From Rhodococcus sp. UNC23MFCrub1.1 (GTDB lineage Bacteria; Actinomycetota; Actinomycetes; Mycobacteriales; Mycobacteriaceae): a stretch of DNA of 64,000 bases. Shown here piece after piece: positions 27,801 to 35,353 of this stretch. Made by a program: the position numbers and the translations under genes. The stretch covers positions 372,001 through 436,000 of the forward strand of contig NZ_JMLQ01000001.1 of the NCBI RefSeq assembly GCF_000686025.1, in the 5' to 3' direction. The notes under the pieces are model-generated. The model was not told where the DNA came from and made no database searches. It was given only the letters and a program-made list of their open reading frames with translations. Position 1 is the first letter of the stretch, and every line of letters starts with the position of its first letter.

Positions 27801-28418
27801 TCGGACATGATCCTGGCGCACCCCCGGTGGACCGGTCAGCTCAACGTCCCGGACATCTTCACCCGCACGGTGCTGTCGCTGATCGCCACCGGAATCGCCC
27901 CGGAGACGTTCTACCGGCAGGACACGGGCGCACCCGTCGACGATGCAGGGCGGCCGCGCGCACACTACGACGGACTCCCCGCCGATTTCACCGCAGCGGC
28001 GATCACCGAGCTCGGTGGCAGCGCGACGTCGGGACACCGGACTTTCGACGTGCTCAATCCGCACGACGACGGCATCTCTCTCGACACCGTCGTCGACTGG
28101 ATCATCCAGTCCGGCAGAATGATTCGGCGCATCGCCGACTACGACACGTGGTTCGCCGAGTTCTCCGACGCGCTCGAGTCCCTGCCGTCGGCGCAGCGGT
28201 CCGCCTCGGTGCTGCCGCTGCGGCACGCCTACGCGCGGCCGGACCTGCCGACCGCCGGGTCACCCCTACCGGCCGAGGTGTTCCGTGCCGCAGTCCGCGA
28301 CACGTCGACACCGGGGTCGGCACTGGCGGACATCGACGACATCCCGCACCTGTCGCGCGATCTCGTCGCGAAGTACGTGCGTGATCTCGAGGCGCTGGGG
28401 TTGATCCCGACGCTCTGA
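24867..28418 (+). CDS. car: Carboxylic acid reductase
   Basis: 1183 aa, close to the 1174 aa of the Nocardia enzyme. It converts carboxylic acids to aldehydes with ATP and NADPH. Domain order: adenylation (about 1-650; TLIYTSGSTGTPKGA from residue 248, YRTGDV near 490), peptidyl carrier (FTDLGGDSLSA, phosphopantetheine Ser684) and thioester reductase (VLLTGANGYLGRFL from 779; Tyr952 and Lys956 in YGTSKWAGEV). It needs activation by a phosphopantetheinyl transferase encoded elsewhere. The ATG is preceded by GAGGGGG. It is a single-gene unit, convergent with the Old Yellow Enzyme 8 bp beyond its stop. Confidence 0.95.
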   Translation: MTSTITSGDTRTDAVAARAAHLFDTDAEVRAAAADPAVSAQVADLTPDLHAMVEVVMDRYADRPALGRRVYDVEPADDGRRVRRLQQRMDTITYGSLWSDALDLATALGDVATPDTFVATLGFAGADYVVAELATVRTGAVAVPLQSGAAPGRHADIAAEVEPVALVVDNEQLSTATAVAAACPSIRRIVVLDHDDRVNDDEDRLAEARRSAPGTVLAIETLREAIARGRTLPRLAGPEAVDPDRIATLIYTSGSTGTPKGAIHTQRIVSRLWSTSHWYDQSAESDEAGRPGAITLDYLPMSHLAGRAVVFTTLAAGGIVYFASSSDLSTLLDDYALARPTVAMLVPRVCDLLRQTALGRIETRAHRTGESADAVRAEVLEDMRSTTLGGRILSAVVGTAPTSPEVIDFVSELLDTTVQNNYGSTEAGMVLFDGVVQRPPVLEYRLDDVPELGYAVTDRPYPRGELLLKTDSLVPGYYKRPDVTAEMFSADGFYRTGDVVAETEPDHLVYVDRRKNVLKLAQGEFVALSRLESIYASADAVDQIHLHGSGERSYLLAVVVPADGADTATVLDSLQALAREEQLESYEVPRDIVLAAEPFTQENGLLSGANKQLRPALTARYGEALEDRYREIDEGQTAKMSELRRRGADAPVLETVGEAAAALLGCAGTEVSPDAHFTDLGGDSLSALTFATLLQDIFEVDVPVTVVIAPSSDLAAIATHIERRRGDADATGAATFASVHGAHATQARADQLTLSAVLGDEFLSSAADVGPVRTDTRTVLLTGANGYLGRFLCLEWLERQAAVGGTVVCLVRGRTAADARARLDTAFDTGDPALWSRWTTLADTALEVVVGDVGEANLGVSDEEYASLAERVDRIVHPAALVNHALPYEQLFGPNVIGTAEIARLALTHHLKPVTYLSTVAVAAGVEAFSEDGDIREISPVRALDESYANGYGTSKWAGEVVLRNAFDAFGLPVTVFRSDMILAHPRWTGQLNVPDIFTRTVLSLIATGIAPETFYRQDTGAPVDDAGRPRAHYDGLPADFTAAAITELGGSATSGHRTFDVLNPHDDGISLDTVVDWIIQSGRMIRRIADYDTWFAEFSDALESLPSAQRSASVLPLRHAYARPDLPTAGSPLPAEVFRAAVRDTSTPGSALADIDDIPHLSRDLVAKYVRDLEALGLIPTL

Positions 28419-28425
28419 CAGCCGA

Positions 28426-29781
28426 TCAGCGTCCGGTGCGTGACCGAACGAGCCGGACGGCGGGATCGAGGATCCGATGGCGTGCGAGCGCGAACACCGT
28501 CCCCACGGGGGAGCTCGCACCGCCACCGGATCCTCGCCGCGCCGCGGTGAAAGCGTCGATCCCGTTGCGCTGCACCGACGACAGCATCGTCTTCGCCACG
28601 GGCCGAGCCGGATCCGGATCCTTGCCGGCTCCCATCAGATGCAACTGATCGGTGTGCCACTGCAGATCGAGCAGTCCCCCCAGCGACCGGACCGAGCGGT
28701 GGGTCGCGAAGCGGGCTGGCACCGGAACGGAGATGGACGGGCTGGGCAGTACGCTGACGGTGCCGTCGAGAACGTCCCGTGCCGCTCCGGGCAGGACGGC
28801 GGTCGGGCGGCCGAGTCCCACCATCTGACACGCACCGGACCGCACCGCGTCCGACATTCCGTCGCGCGTGCGGAACCCACCGGTCACGGCGAGCGGGATG
28901 TGGGGAGCGAGGTCGCGCACCGTGACGGCGTAGTCGAGGAAGTACGCCTCGCGCGACGCCGTACTGGCCGACACCGCGGTGCCCATCATCGCGGGCGACT
29001 CGTAGCTGCCGCCGCTGATCTCGATGAGATCGACCGGCAGATCACCGATCATCGAGACCACCTCACGGGACTCGTCCTCGCTGAAACCGCCGCGCTGGAA
29101 GTCGGCCGAGTTGAGTTTGATGCCGACGGCGAAGCCCGGGGAGACGGCGGCCCGTACTCGTCGCACCACCTCGAGCAGGAAACGCGCGCGGCCCTCGATG
29201 TCGCCGCCCCACTCGTCGGTCCGCAGGTTCGTCAGGGGCGAGAGGAACTGGCTGACGAGATAACCGTGGGCGGCGTGGATCTGCACTCCGTCGAACCCCG
29301 CCTCCTCGGCCACCGCGGCCGTCGTCGCGAACCGCGACAGGATGTCCTCGATCTCCGCGCCGCTGGCCGCGCGGGGCGCCGGGATCCCGGGGATGTCCAG
29401 GCCCACCGCGGACGGCGCCAGGGTGCCGCCGACCGTCGTCACCGGGTTGCCCTGACGGCCGGGGTGGTTGATCTGCATCCAGATCGGACTGCCACCGTCC
29501 TGCGCCGTCTTCGCCCAGCGGGAGAGGGCGTCCAGGTCGCGTCCGTCCGCGACCGCGACGTTGCCGGGCTCGCCCAGATGCCGGTGGTCGACCATGACGT
29601 TCCCGGTGACGAGGAGCCCGTAGCCACCATCGCCCCAGCGGCGGTAGAGACGCGACAGTCTCTCGTCCGGGGCGTTGTCACGGGTACCCAGCGCTTCGCT
29701 GAGCGCGGACTTCATGATCCGGTTCGGCAGGACCTGTCCGTTGGGCAACGTCAGCGGTGCGGACAGCGACACGTCAGGCAT
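28426..29781 (-). CDS. NADH:flavin oxidoreductase, Old Yellow Enzyme family
   Basis: 451-aa FMN-dependent TIM-barrel enzyme that reduces activated C=C bonds. Seen: NRIMKSALSEALG at the start, WMQINHPGRQ (FMN contact), VQIHAAHGYLVSQFLSPLTNLRTDEWGG (the catalytic His/His or His/Asn region and the family signature) and VTGGFRTRDGM near the phosphate site. The last 90 residues are an extra C-terminal extension. It is divergent from a Baeyer-Villiger monooxygenase and SDR with a shared palindrome between them, suggesting joint catabolism of a cyclic or alpha,beta-unsaturated ketone. Confidence 0.88.
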   Translation of the reverse strand: MPDVSLSAPLTLPNGQVLPNRIMKSALSEALGTRDNAPDERLSRLYRRWGDGGYGLLVTGNVMVDHRHLGEPGNVAVADGRDLDALSRWAKTAQDGGSPIWMQINHPGRQGNPVTTVGGTLAPSAVGLDIPGIPAPRAASGAEIEDILSRFATTAAVAEEAGFDGVQIHAAHGYLVSQFLSPLTNLRTDEWGGDIEGRARFLLEVVRRVRAAVSPGFAVGIKLNSADFQRGGFSEDESREVVSMIGDLPVDLIEISGGSYESPAMMGTAVSASTASREAYFLDYAVTVRDLAPHIPLAVTGGFRTRDGMSDAVRSGACQMVGLGRPTAVLPGAARDVLDGTVSVLPSPSISVPVPARFATHRSVRSLGGLLDLQWHTDQLHLMGAGKDPDPARPVAKTMLSSVQRNGIDAFTAARRGSGGGASSPVGTVFALARHRILDPAVRLVRSRTGR

Positions 29782-29842
29782 GGAACCCCTCGTCGGGTGA
29801 ATGGGTGGGTGGATCCGTTCCCCGGAGTACACCAGATGTGGT

Positions 29843-29862
29843 GTGATGATAGCTGTCATCAC
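29843..29862. promoter_or_regulatory. 20-bp palindrome between OYE and BVMO genes
   Basis: GTGATGATAGCTGTCATCAC matches its own reverse complement at 18 of 20 positions. It sits in the divergent promoter region (OYE start 29781, BVMO start 29908). A 19-base stretch recurs with 17 identities at 44353-44371 upstream of another SDR, implying one regulator for both loci. Confidence 0.75.
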
Positions 29863-29907
29863 TTGCCGCGGTGTCCGTGAACGGGCGCCCCACCACTCGG
29901 GAGCGCG

Positions 29908-31392
29908 ATGCGCAGCGTCACGGTCGTCATCATCGGCAGCGGGTTCGGTGGGCAGTGCGCCGCCATCGAACTGCTGCGTCGCGGCATCGACGACATCGTC
30001 GTCCTGGAACGACGCGAGTTCGCCGGCGGAACCTGGCGGCAGAACTCCTACCCCGGAGCGGCCGTCGACGTGCAGAGCCCGCTCTACTCGATCGCGTCCG
30101 AGCCGTACGACTGGTCGCAGATGTTCGCGGTGCAGAGCGAGCTCGAGGACTACACCCGCCACGTCGTGGACAAGCACGGTCTCGGGGATCTCACCGTGCT
30201 CGGCGCCGAGGTGAAGCGCATCGAGTGGGTCGCCGACTCCTGGCACGTCACGACCACAGCGGGTGACTATCGTGCGCAGTTCGTGGTCAACGCGACCGGG
30301 CCGCTCAGCACGCCTGTCGTTCCGCCCTTCCCGGGTCGCGAGAGTTTCGCGGGCGCCCAGTTCCACACCAACGCGTGGAACCACGACGTCCCCCTCGCCG
30401 GCGCGCGTGTCGCCATCGTCGGCAGTGGTGCGAGCGCGGCGCAGATCATCCCGGCCGTTCAGCCCGAGGTGGGCGAGCTCCACGTCTTCCAGCGGTCCCC
30501 GCACTGGGTGATGCCCCGACCCGATCGGAAGTTTCGACCCTGGGAACGCCGTGCCCTGCGGGTGGGCTTCGTGCGTCGAGCACTGCGCGCGGCCATCTAC
30601 TGGAAGCTCGAGGCCCGGATCATCGGCTTCAAGTACTCGAAGGTCGGCCTCTGGCTGTTCGCCGAGCGTCACGCACGGAATCTGCTCCGCAACCAGGTGG
30701 CGGACCCCGATCTCCGGGCCAGGCTGACACCGGACTACACGATCGGGTGCAAGCGGATCATCCTGTCCAACACGCTGTATCCCGCCATCAGCTCCGCGAA
30801 CACGACGCTCCACGACCGTGACGACGGCATCGCCGAAGTCACCCCCACCGGCATCACCACCGCGACGGGGCGCGAGATCCCCCTCGACGTGATCGTGTGG
30901 TCCACCGGATACGACGCCACCGACGGCGTCATCTCCTACCCGGTCATCGGCCGGAACGGCAGCGCGCTCCGCGACGTGTGGTCCGACTACCCGAGGGCCT
31001 ATCTGGGCACGACCGTCCCCGACTTCCCGAACCTGTTCATCGTCACCGGGCCGAACACCGGGATCGGCCACACGAGCGCCATCTTCGTCATCGAGGCCCA
31101 GATGCGGTACATCATGTCGGCCATCGAGCACGCTCGGCGGACGTCGTCGCGCACGGTGGAGGTCACCCGCGCCGCCGAGGAGCGCTATACCGCGATGATC
31201 CACGACGAGATGACACGCACGGTGTGGCAGAACGGTGGCTGCACGAGCTGGTACAAGTCCGCGTCCGGACGCGTGATCGCCATGTTCCCCGGCTTCAGCT
31301 TCACCTACCGCAGACTGGCCGGCTCGTTCCGGGACGACGACCACGTCCTGCGGCCCGCGTCGACCGACACCGAGACAGTGGCAGCGTCATGA
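29908..31392 (+). CDS. Flavin monooxygenase, Baeyer-Villiger type
   Basis: 494 aa, FAD and NADPH dependent. The FAD Rossmann motif is VIIGSGFGGQCAAIELL, the type I Baeyer-Villiger fingerprint FxGxxxHxxxW is met by FAGAQFHTNAW (147-157), and the NADPH motif is VAIVGSGASAAQI. It would insert oxygen next to a ketone to give an ester or lactone, using O2. The SDR gene overlaps its stop by four bases, so both act together, the SDR probably making the ketone from an alcohol. Confidence 0.9.
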   Translation: MRSVTVVIIGSGFGGQCAAIELLRRGIDDIVVLERREFAGGTWRQNSYPGAAVDVQSPLYSIASEPYDWSQMFAVQSELEDYTRHVVDKHGLGDLTVLGAEVKRIEWVADSWHVTTTAGDYRAQFVVNATGPLSTPVVPPFPGRESFAGAQFHTNAWNHDVPLAGARVAIVGSGASAAQIIPAVQPEVGELHVFQRSPHWVMPRPDRKFRPWERRALRVGFVRRALRAAIYWKLEARIIGFKYSKVGLWLFAERHARNLLRNQVADPDLRARLTPDYTIGCKRIILSNTLYPAISSANTTLHDRDDGIAEVTPTGITTATGREIPLDVIVWSTGYDATDGVISYPVIGRNGSALRDVWSDYPRAYLGTTVPDFPNLFIVTGPNTGIGHTSAIFVIEAQMRYIMSAIEHARRTSSRTVEVTRAAEERYTAMIHDEMTRTVWQNGGCTSWYKSASGRVIAMFPGFSFTYRRLAGSFRDDDHVLRPASTDTETVAAS

Positions 31393-32267
31393 CCTCCGGC
31401 ACCCCGGGCATGTTCCGGAGATCCCCGCGGCTCCGCCTCGACGGGCGCGTGGCCGTCGTGACGGGGGCCGGCGGCGGCATCGGATCCGCCGTCGCGCGCG
31501 AACTCGTCTCCCGCGGCGCCGCGGTCGCGCTGCTCGACGTCGCTCCGTCCGTCGACGACGTCGCTCGTGCCCTGGGCGACCGGGCGATCGCCCTCCGCGT
31601 GGACGTGACGTCTCCCGACGAACTCCGTGCGGCCGTCGCCACTGTCCACGACCGGTTCGGCGGGATCGACGTGGTGCACGCCAACGCGGGCATCTCGAGC
31701 GGCGACACCGCGTACACCGTGGCGACCGTTCCCGACGGGGTCTTCGAGCGTGTCGTCTCGGTCAACCTGAACGGCGTGTGGAACACGATCCGGGCGACAC
31801 TGCCGGACATCGTCGCCGCCCGCGGCCACGTGCTGATCACGTCGTCGACCTACGCCTATCTCAACGGCCTGGCGAACGCTCCGTACGCCGCGACCAAGGC
31901 CGCGGTGGAGCAGATCGGTCGCGCCCTGCGTGCCGAGCTCGCTCACACGGGCGCGACCGCGGGAGTCCTGTACCCGGGGTGGGTCGCGACCCCCATCGCG
32001 GACGTGGCCTTCGGCGCCGACGACATCGCGACCGCTCTGGTGGCGCGAGCCTTCCCCGCACCCCTTCTCACGCCCATCTCCCCCGAGGCTCTCGCGGCGG
32101 GAGCGGTGGACGGTATCGAGCGACGAGCAGCACGGATCCAGCTTCCGGGACGGTGGCGGGCCTATTCGGCGATGCGCGGGATCGCGAACCCGCTGTCCGA
32201 TGTCGTACTGGAGAAGGACCGGACGATCCGGATGCTCGTCGCGCGGCTCGAACGCCGCCGGCCCTGA
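31389..32267 (+). CDS. Short-chain dehydrogenase/reductase
   Basis: 292 aa. NAD(P) motif TGAGGGIG near residues 26-33, HANAGIS, catalytic Ser in SSTYAY and YAATK (Tyr/Lys). ATG 31389 overlaps the stop of the monooxygenase gene (ATGA). The alcohol/ketone interconversion fits with the upstream Baeyer-Villiger enzyme. The C-terminal 60 residues (from the PLLTPISPEALAAGAVDGIE region) extend past the core fold and resemble SDRs with a membrane-associating tail. Confidence 0.88.
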   Translation: MTSGTPGMFRRSPRLRLDGRVAVVTGAGGGIGSAVARELVSRGAAVALLDVAPSVDDVARALGDRAIALRVDVTSPDELRAAVATVHDRFGGIDVVHANAGISSGDTAYTVATVPDGVFERVVSVNLNGVWNTIRATLPDIVAARGHVLITSSTYAYLNGLANAPYAATKAAVEQIGRALRAELAHTGATAGVLYPGWVATPIADVAFGADDIATALVARAFPAPLLTPISPEALAAGAVDGIERRAARIQLPGRWRAYSAMRGIANPLSDVVLEKDRTIRMLVARLERRRP

Positions 32268-32348
32268 TTCGGCTATTTCCCCGTTTGTGACCCGCACACT
32301 GGTGATTAGTACCGACAGTGTCTGTTATCACGGGTATCGTTCCGATGC

Positions 32349-33500
32349 ATGATGCTCGCCGCCCTGCTCCGGGAATGCTGGTCCGCCCAGCGTGACACGC
32401 AGCAGTTGCGGCTCTTCGTGGAGTCGCGCGGCCTCGCGCGATGGATGCGCGGCCTGATCTCCTGCCTCACCCTCGTCGTCACGGCCATCGCTGTCCTGTC
32501 GCTCGGATCGCCGTCCGGAGCCCAGGGTCTCGCGGATCGAGCCGTCGTCGTCGTCACCATCGTGGGTGGAATCGGCTGGGCCGTGCGCTGGAACGTGGCG
32601 CACTGGCCGTCCTTCCGCGAATCGGTCGTCTTCTTCGCCTACGCCGATGTCGCCATCGCCGTGGTCTGCTTCCTCGACTCGAGCTCGCTCGCCGGCTTGA
32701 GCGGTGCCGGTCTGCTGGTGCTCCTCGGGACCTACGCGACCTTCCTGCTGGGGCCACGGGTGTTACTCGCGCACGTCGTGTGGTGCGCATTCACCATCGC
32801 GGTGCTCGCCGTCAAGGTCGCGCTCGACCCCGAGTACGACCTGGCGATCGCCGCCGCCAAGGCGATCATGCTGAGTGTCGTCGGCGTGGTGGTCCCCATC
32901 GTGATCGAACTGGGTGTCCATCTCATCCGCGTCGACGCGGACAAGTCGTTGACCGATCCGCTCACCGGCCTCAGCAACCGCCGGGGGCTCGAGTCGCGAC
33001 TGATGCTTCTCGCCGACGACATGCGTTCCACGACCACCCGCGCCGCCGCTGCCCACCCGGTGGCCGCCGTGATCGTGCTCGACCTCGACAAGTTCAAGGC
33101 GATCAACGACGAATTCGGGCACAACGTCGGCGACGAGGTGCTGGTGCGCGTCGGACGGAGCCTGGTGCGCGCGGCCGGATCCGCCGCCGTGGTGACACGC
33201 CACGGCGGCGAGGAGTTTCTCGTCTTCGATCTGTACGACGACGCACTCGCGGCGTTGCGGGCCGCCCGCGCCGTCCGCGACGCGGTGGCGGAGAGGATCC
33301 CGGGGCCGGCGGTCACCGCCAGTGTCGGGCTCGCGATGGCGAGCACGACCGCCCTGCTGCACGATCGCCGGCGCCTGTCGGCCACTCTCACCGAACTCGT
33401 CGATCGGGGCGACACCGCGATGTACCGGGCGAAGCGATCGGGTGGGCACTGCGTCGCCGTGGACGGGGGAACGGCGCGCGGTCTCGCGTCGACCGGTTGA
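32349..33500 (+). CDS. Membrane-bound diguanylate cyclase (GGDEF)
   Basis: 383 aa. Residues about 30-195 are hydrophobic with about five to six membrane segments; a GGDEF domain follows (DPLTGLSNRRGLESRL, VLDLDKFKAINDEFGHNVGDEVL, active-site GGEEF at 286-290). An intact A-site predicts synthesis of cyclic di-GMP. I do not see an RxxD inhibitory motif in the usual place. ATG 32349 or 32352. The TetR gene begins 9 bp after its stop. Confidence 0.85.
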   Translation: MMLAALLRECWSAQRDTQQLRLFVESRGLARWMRGLISCLTLVVTAIAVLSLGSPSGAQGLADRAVVVVTIVGGIGWAVRWNVAHWPSFRESVVFFAYADVAIAVVCFLDSSSLAGLSGAGLLVLLGTYATFLLGPRVLLAHVVWCAFTIAVLAVKVALDPEYDLAIAAAKAIMLSVVGVVVPIVIELGVHLIRVDADKSLTDPLTGLSNRRGLESRLMLLADDMRSTTTRAAAAHPVAAVIVLDLDKFKAINDEFGHNVGDEVLVRVGRSLVRAAGSAAVVTRHGGEEFLVFDLYDDALAALRAARAVRDAVAERIPGPAVTASVGLAMASTTALLHDRRRLSATLTELVDRGDTAMYRAKRSGGHCVAVDGGTARGLASTG

Positions 33501-33508
33501 ATGGTGGC

Positions 33509-34147
33509 GTGACCGATCCATCGCCCGCACGTACCTACGGCGGGGAGAGCGCCGAGGAGCGCACGGCTCGTCGCCGGCGCCAACTGCTCGACGCGGGGCG
33601 CGCGTCCTTCGGATCGGTGGGTTTCCGAGCGTCGACGGTGCGCGGCATCTGTCGTGACGCGCATGTCGCCGATCGCTACTTCTACGAGCTGTTCCCCACT
33701 CTCGAGGACCTCCTGGTCGAGGTGTACCGCGAGTGCATCGCCACACTGACCCGATCCACCACGGCGGCGGTCGACGACCTGCCCGCCGGGACGGACCCGC
33801 TGACGCTCTCGCGTCACGGCCTCGACGGCTTCTTCCGCGCCGTGGAGGACCGTGAGCTCGCACGGATCGTGTGGCTCGAGGTGCTGGGGGTGAGCCCGCG
33901 GGTGGACCGCACGTATCTCGACACGATGCACGGATTCGGTGAGCTGATGGTGGGGCTCCTCGGCCGCCACACGCCGGACATTGCCGTCGGTAGTTCCCTC
34001 GACAGGTTGGCCACCGCCGCTGTCGGCGGCATCAGCCACACTGCCATGACCTGGCTCATGGACGGATACCGAGCGGACAGAACCGATCTCGTTCACGGGA
34101 CCGCCCGGTTCCTCGCCGCGGTGGTCGGTGCGGCAGAGCCCGAGTAA
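33509..34147 (+). CDS. TetR-family transcriptional regulator
   Basis: 212 aa. The DNA-binding part is RRRQLLDAGRASFGSVGF with VRGICRDAHVADRYFYELFPTLEDLL. GTG 33509 is taken as start; an ATG at 33501 runs into a stop after three codons. It follows the diguanylate cyclase directly and is probably cotranscribed. Its target may be the oxidoreductase loci that share the 29843 and 44353 sites, but nothing in the sequence proves it. Confidence 0.82.
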   Translation: MTDPSPARTYGGESAEERTARRRRQLLDAGRASFGSVGFRASTVRGICRDAHVADRYFYELFPTLEDLLVEVYRECIATLTRSTTAAVDDLPAGTDPLTLSRHGLDGFFRAVEDRELARIVWLEVLGVSPRVDRTYLDTMHGFGELMVGLLGRHTPDIAVGSSLDRLATAAVGGISHTAMTWLMDGYRADRTDLVHGTARFLAAVVGAAEPE

Positions 34148-34253
34148 TTCGGTCGACGCGGTCCCCTCTCGGGTGTTTCAGTGGTGCGAACCGACCACCG
34201 GGAAGGCCGGAGGCCGGCCGATATCGAACCGACCACGACTCGAGGACGCACGC

Positions 34254-34472
34254 ATGTATCCCACCGATCCCGACGTGTTCCTGCTCGTCCGACGGCAGGA
34301 ACACGCGACCTTCACCCGCGACGCCGAGCACCGGCGCGTGGCTCGCGCCCGCGCACGCCTCGCCCACGACGAACTCCGCGTCCAGCGCGCATGGGAGGAA
34401 CTGACGGCGGCACTGGCCGAGTCCGCGCAGTCGCGGCAGTCCCTGGCCGACCTGGTGCACAGCAGCCGCTGA
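34254..34472 (+). CDS. Small hypothetical protein, charged and helical
   Basis: 72 aa (MYPTDPDVFLLVRRQEHATF...). It is dominated by Arg, Glu and Ala and looks like one long amphipathic helix (HRRVARARARLAHDEL). No Shine-Dalgarno is obvious; ATG 34254 follows an acgcacgc stretch. It ends one base before the stop of the minus-strand TetR. No family recognised. Confidence 0.5.
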   Translation: MYPTDPDVFLLVRRQEHATFTRDAEHRRVARARARLAHDELRVQRAWEELTAALAESAQSRQSLADLVHSSR

Positions 34473-34473
34473 G

Positions 34474-35112
34474 TCAGCGTTCGTTGCCCCGAAGTTCGTT
34501 GCCCCGAAGTTCGATGCCCCGAAGGAGGATGTCGACGGCGGCCTCGATGGTGGCATCGTCGGGCAGCGTCCCGTACATCAGCGTCGGGCAGATAACGGAG
34601 CCGGACAGCATGGACACCGCCGCCTCGAGCTCCGGGCCCTGGATCACCGCACCGAGCATCTGCCGAGTGTGCTTCTCGCCGTCGTCGACGATGCGGCGGC
34701 GCACCCGGCCGATCTCGGCGACGGTGGCCCCCCACTGCGCCATGGCCATGAGCACGCGATCGAGGCGCTGGGTGGCGATGGCGTCACGGAGCATCCGCAG
34801 CTCACCGATCAGGTCCGTGCGGACGTCGCCGACCAGGTCGTGATGCGGCATGTCGCCGATCGCCTCGAGAGCCATGGTGAGCAGGTCGGAACGGGACGGC
34901 CAGTGCGTGTACAGCGTGGTCTTGGAGTAACCGGCCACCCGTGCGACGTGCGCGTGGGTCACCGCCTCCCACCCCTCGCCTGTCAGCACCTCGAGCGCGG
35001 CGCGCGAGACGTCCGCGCGAGTGCGAGCGACGCGGGCGTCCTCTGCCACGGCGTCGGGCTCGATTCCGATTCCATTCTCGTCCGACGGGGTATCACTCAT
35101 CGCGTCACTCAC
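34474..35112 (-). CDS. TetR-family regulator, probable repressor of the MAA operon
   Basis: 212 aa. Recognition segment TGEGWEAVTHAHVARVAGYSK then TTLYTHWPSRSDLLTMA. It is divergent from the mycosporine-like amino acid operon (first start 35354) with a palindrome in the shared promoter region. The last residues are repetitive (LRGIELRGNELRGNER) because of a 15-bp tandem repeat at 34482-34526. An N-terminal acidic extension of about 25 residues precedes the helix-turn-helix. Confidence 0.85.
   Translation of the reverse strand: MSDAMSDTPSDENGIGIEPDAVAEDARVARTRADVSRAALEVLTGEGWEAVTHAHVARVAGYSKTTLYTHWPSRSDLLTMALEAIGDMPHHDLVGDVRTDLIGELRMLRDAIATQRLDRVLMAMAQWGATVAEIGRVRRRIVDDGEKHTRQMLGAVIQGPELEAAVSMLSGSVICPTLMYGTLPDDATIEAAVDILLRGIELRGNELRGNER
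34482..34526 (+). repeat. Three 15-bp tandem units at the TetR 3' end
   Basis: Units of cgttgccccgaagtt (34482-34496, 34497-34511) and a variant (34512-34526). They keep the minus-strand reading frame and encode the repeated LRGNE tail. The core CGAAGTTCG also occurs in the repeat upstream of the same gene (35129-35171). Confidence 0.85.
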
Positions 35113-35128
35113 CTCCTCGGTCGCTGTG

Positions 35129-35171
35129 CTTCGAAATTCGGGCTTCGAAATTCTGGCATCGAAGTTCGAGG
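35129..35171 (+). repeat. Degenerate 14-15-bp tandem units upstream of the TetR gene
   Basis: Units cttcgaaattcggg (35129-35142), cttcgaaattctgg (35143-35156) and catcgaagttcgagg (35157-35171). Each holds a TTCGAA or TCGAAGTTCGA-like small palindrome, so the array could be a set of binding sites or simple slippage product. Confidence 0.7.
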
Positions 35172-35203
35172 GTTGAAGTTACGCGAATGTCGGGTGCAGA
35201 CCT

Positions 35204-35232
35204 ATTGAACTAAATGTTCATTACTGTACTGT
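35204..35232 (+). promoter_or_regulatory. MAA operon promoter overlapped by a palindrome
   Basis: TTGAAC (35205-35210) and TACTGT (35227-35232), 16 bp apart, make a plausible promoter. The dyad TGAAC-TAAAT-GTTCA (35206-35220) covers the -35 element, a place suited to repression by the divergent TetR protein. The first gene begins 121 bp downstream. Confidence 0.5.
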
Positions 35233-35353
35233 TGGATCAGCTTCGTGCACGGCATTTCGACCGCGAACTCCCCCACCATCATTCGCGACGGGTCATCCGT
35301 CGCCTCGGGCCACGGCGCAGCACAGCGTCGGGCCGGTCCACGGAAGGACACCG

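Noticed and set aside
29782-31344. N-terminal extension of the Old Yellow Enzyme frame across the BVMO gene
   Set aside because: The family N-terminus begins at 29781; the extension is antisense to a well-supported monooxygenase.
34482-35171. Short repeats considered as a CRISPR array
   Set aside because: Units are 14-15 bp with no spacers and no cas genes nearby.
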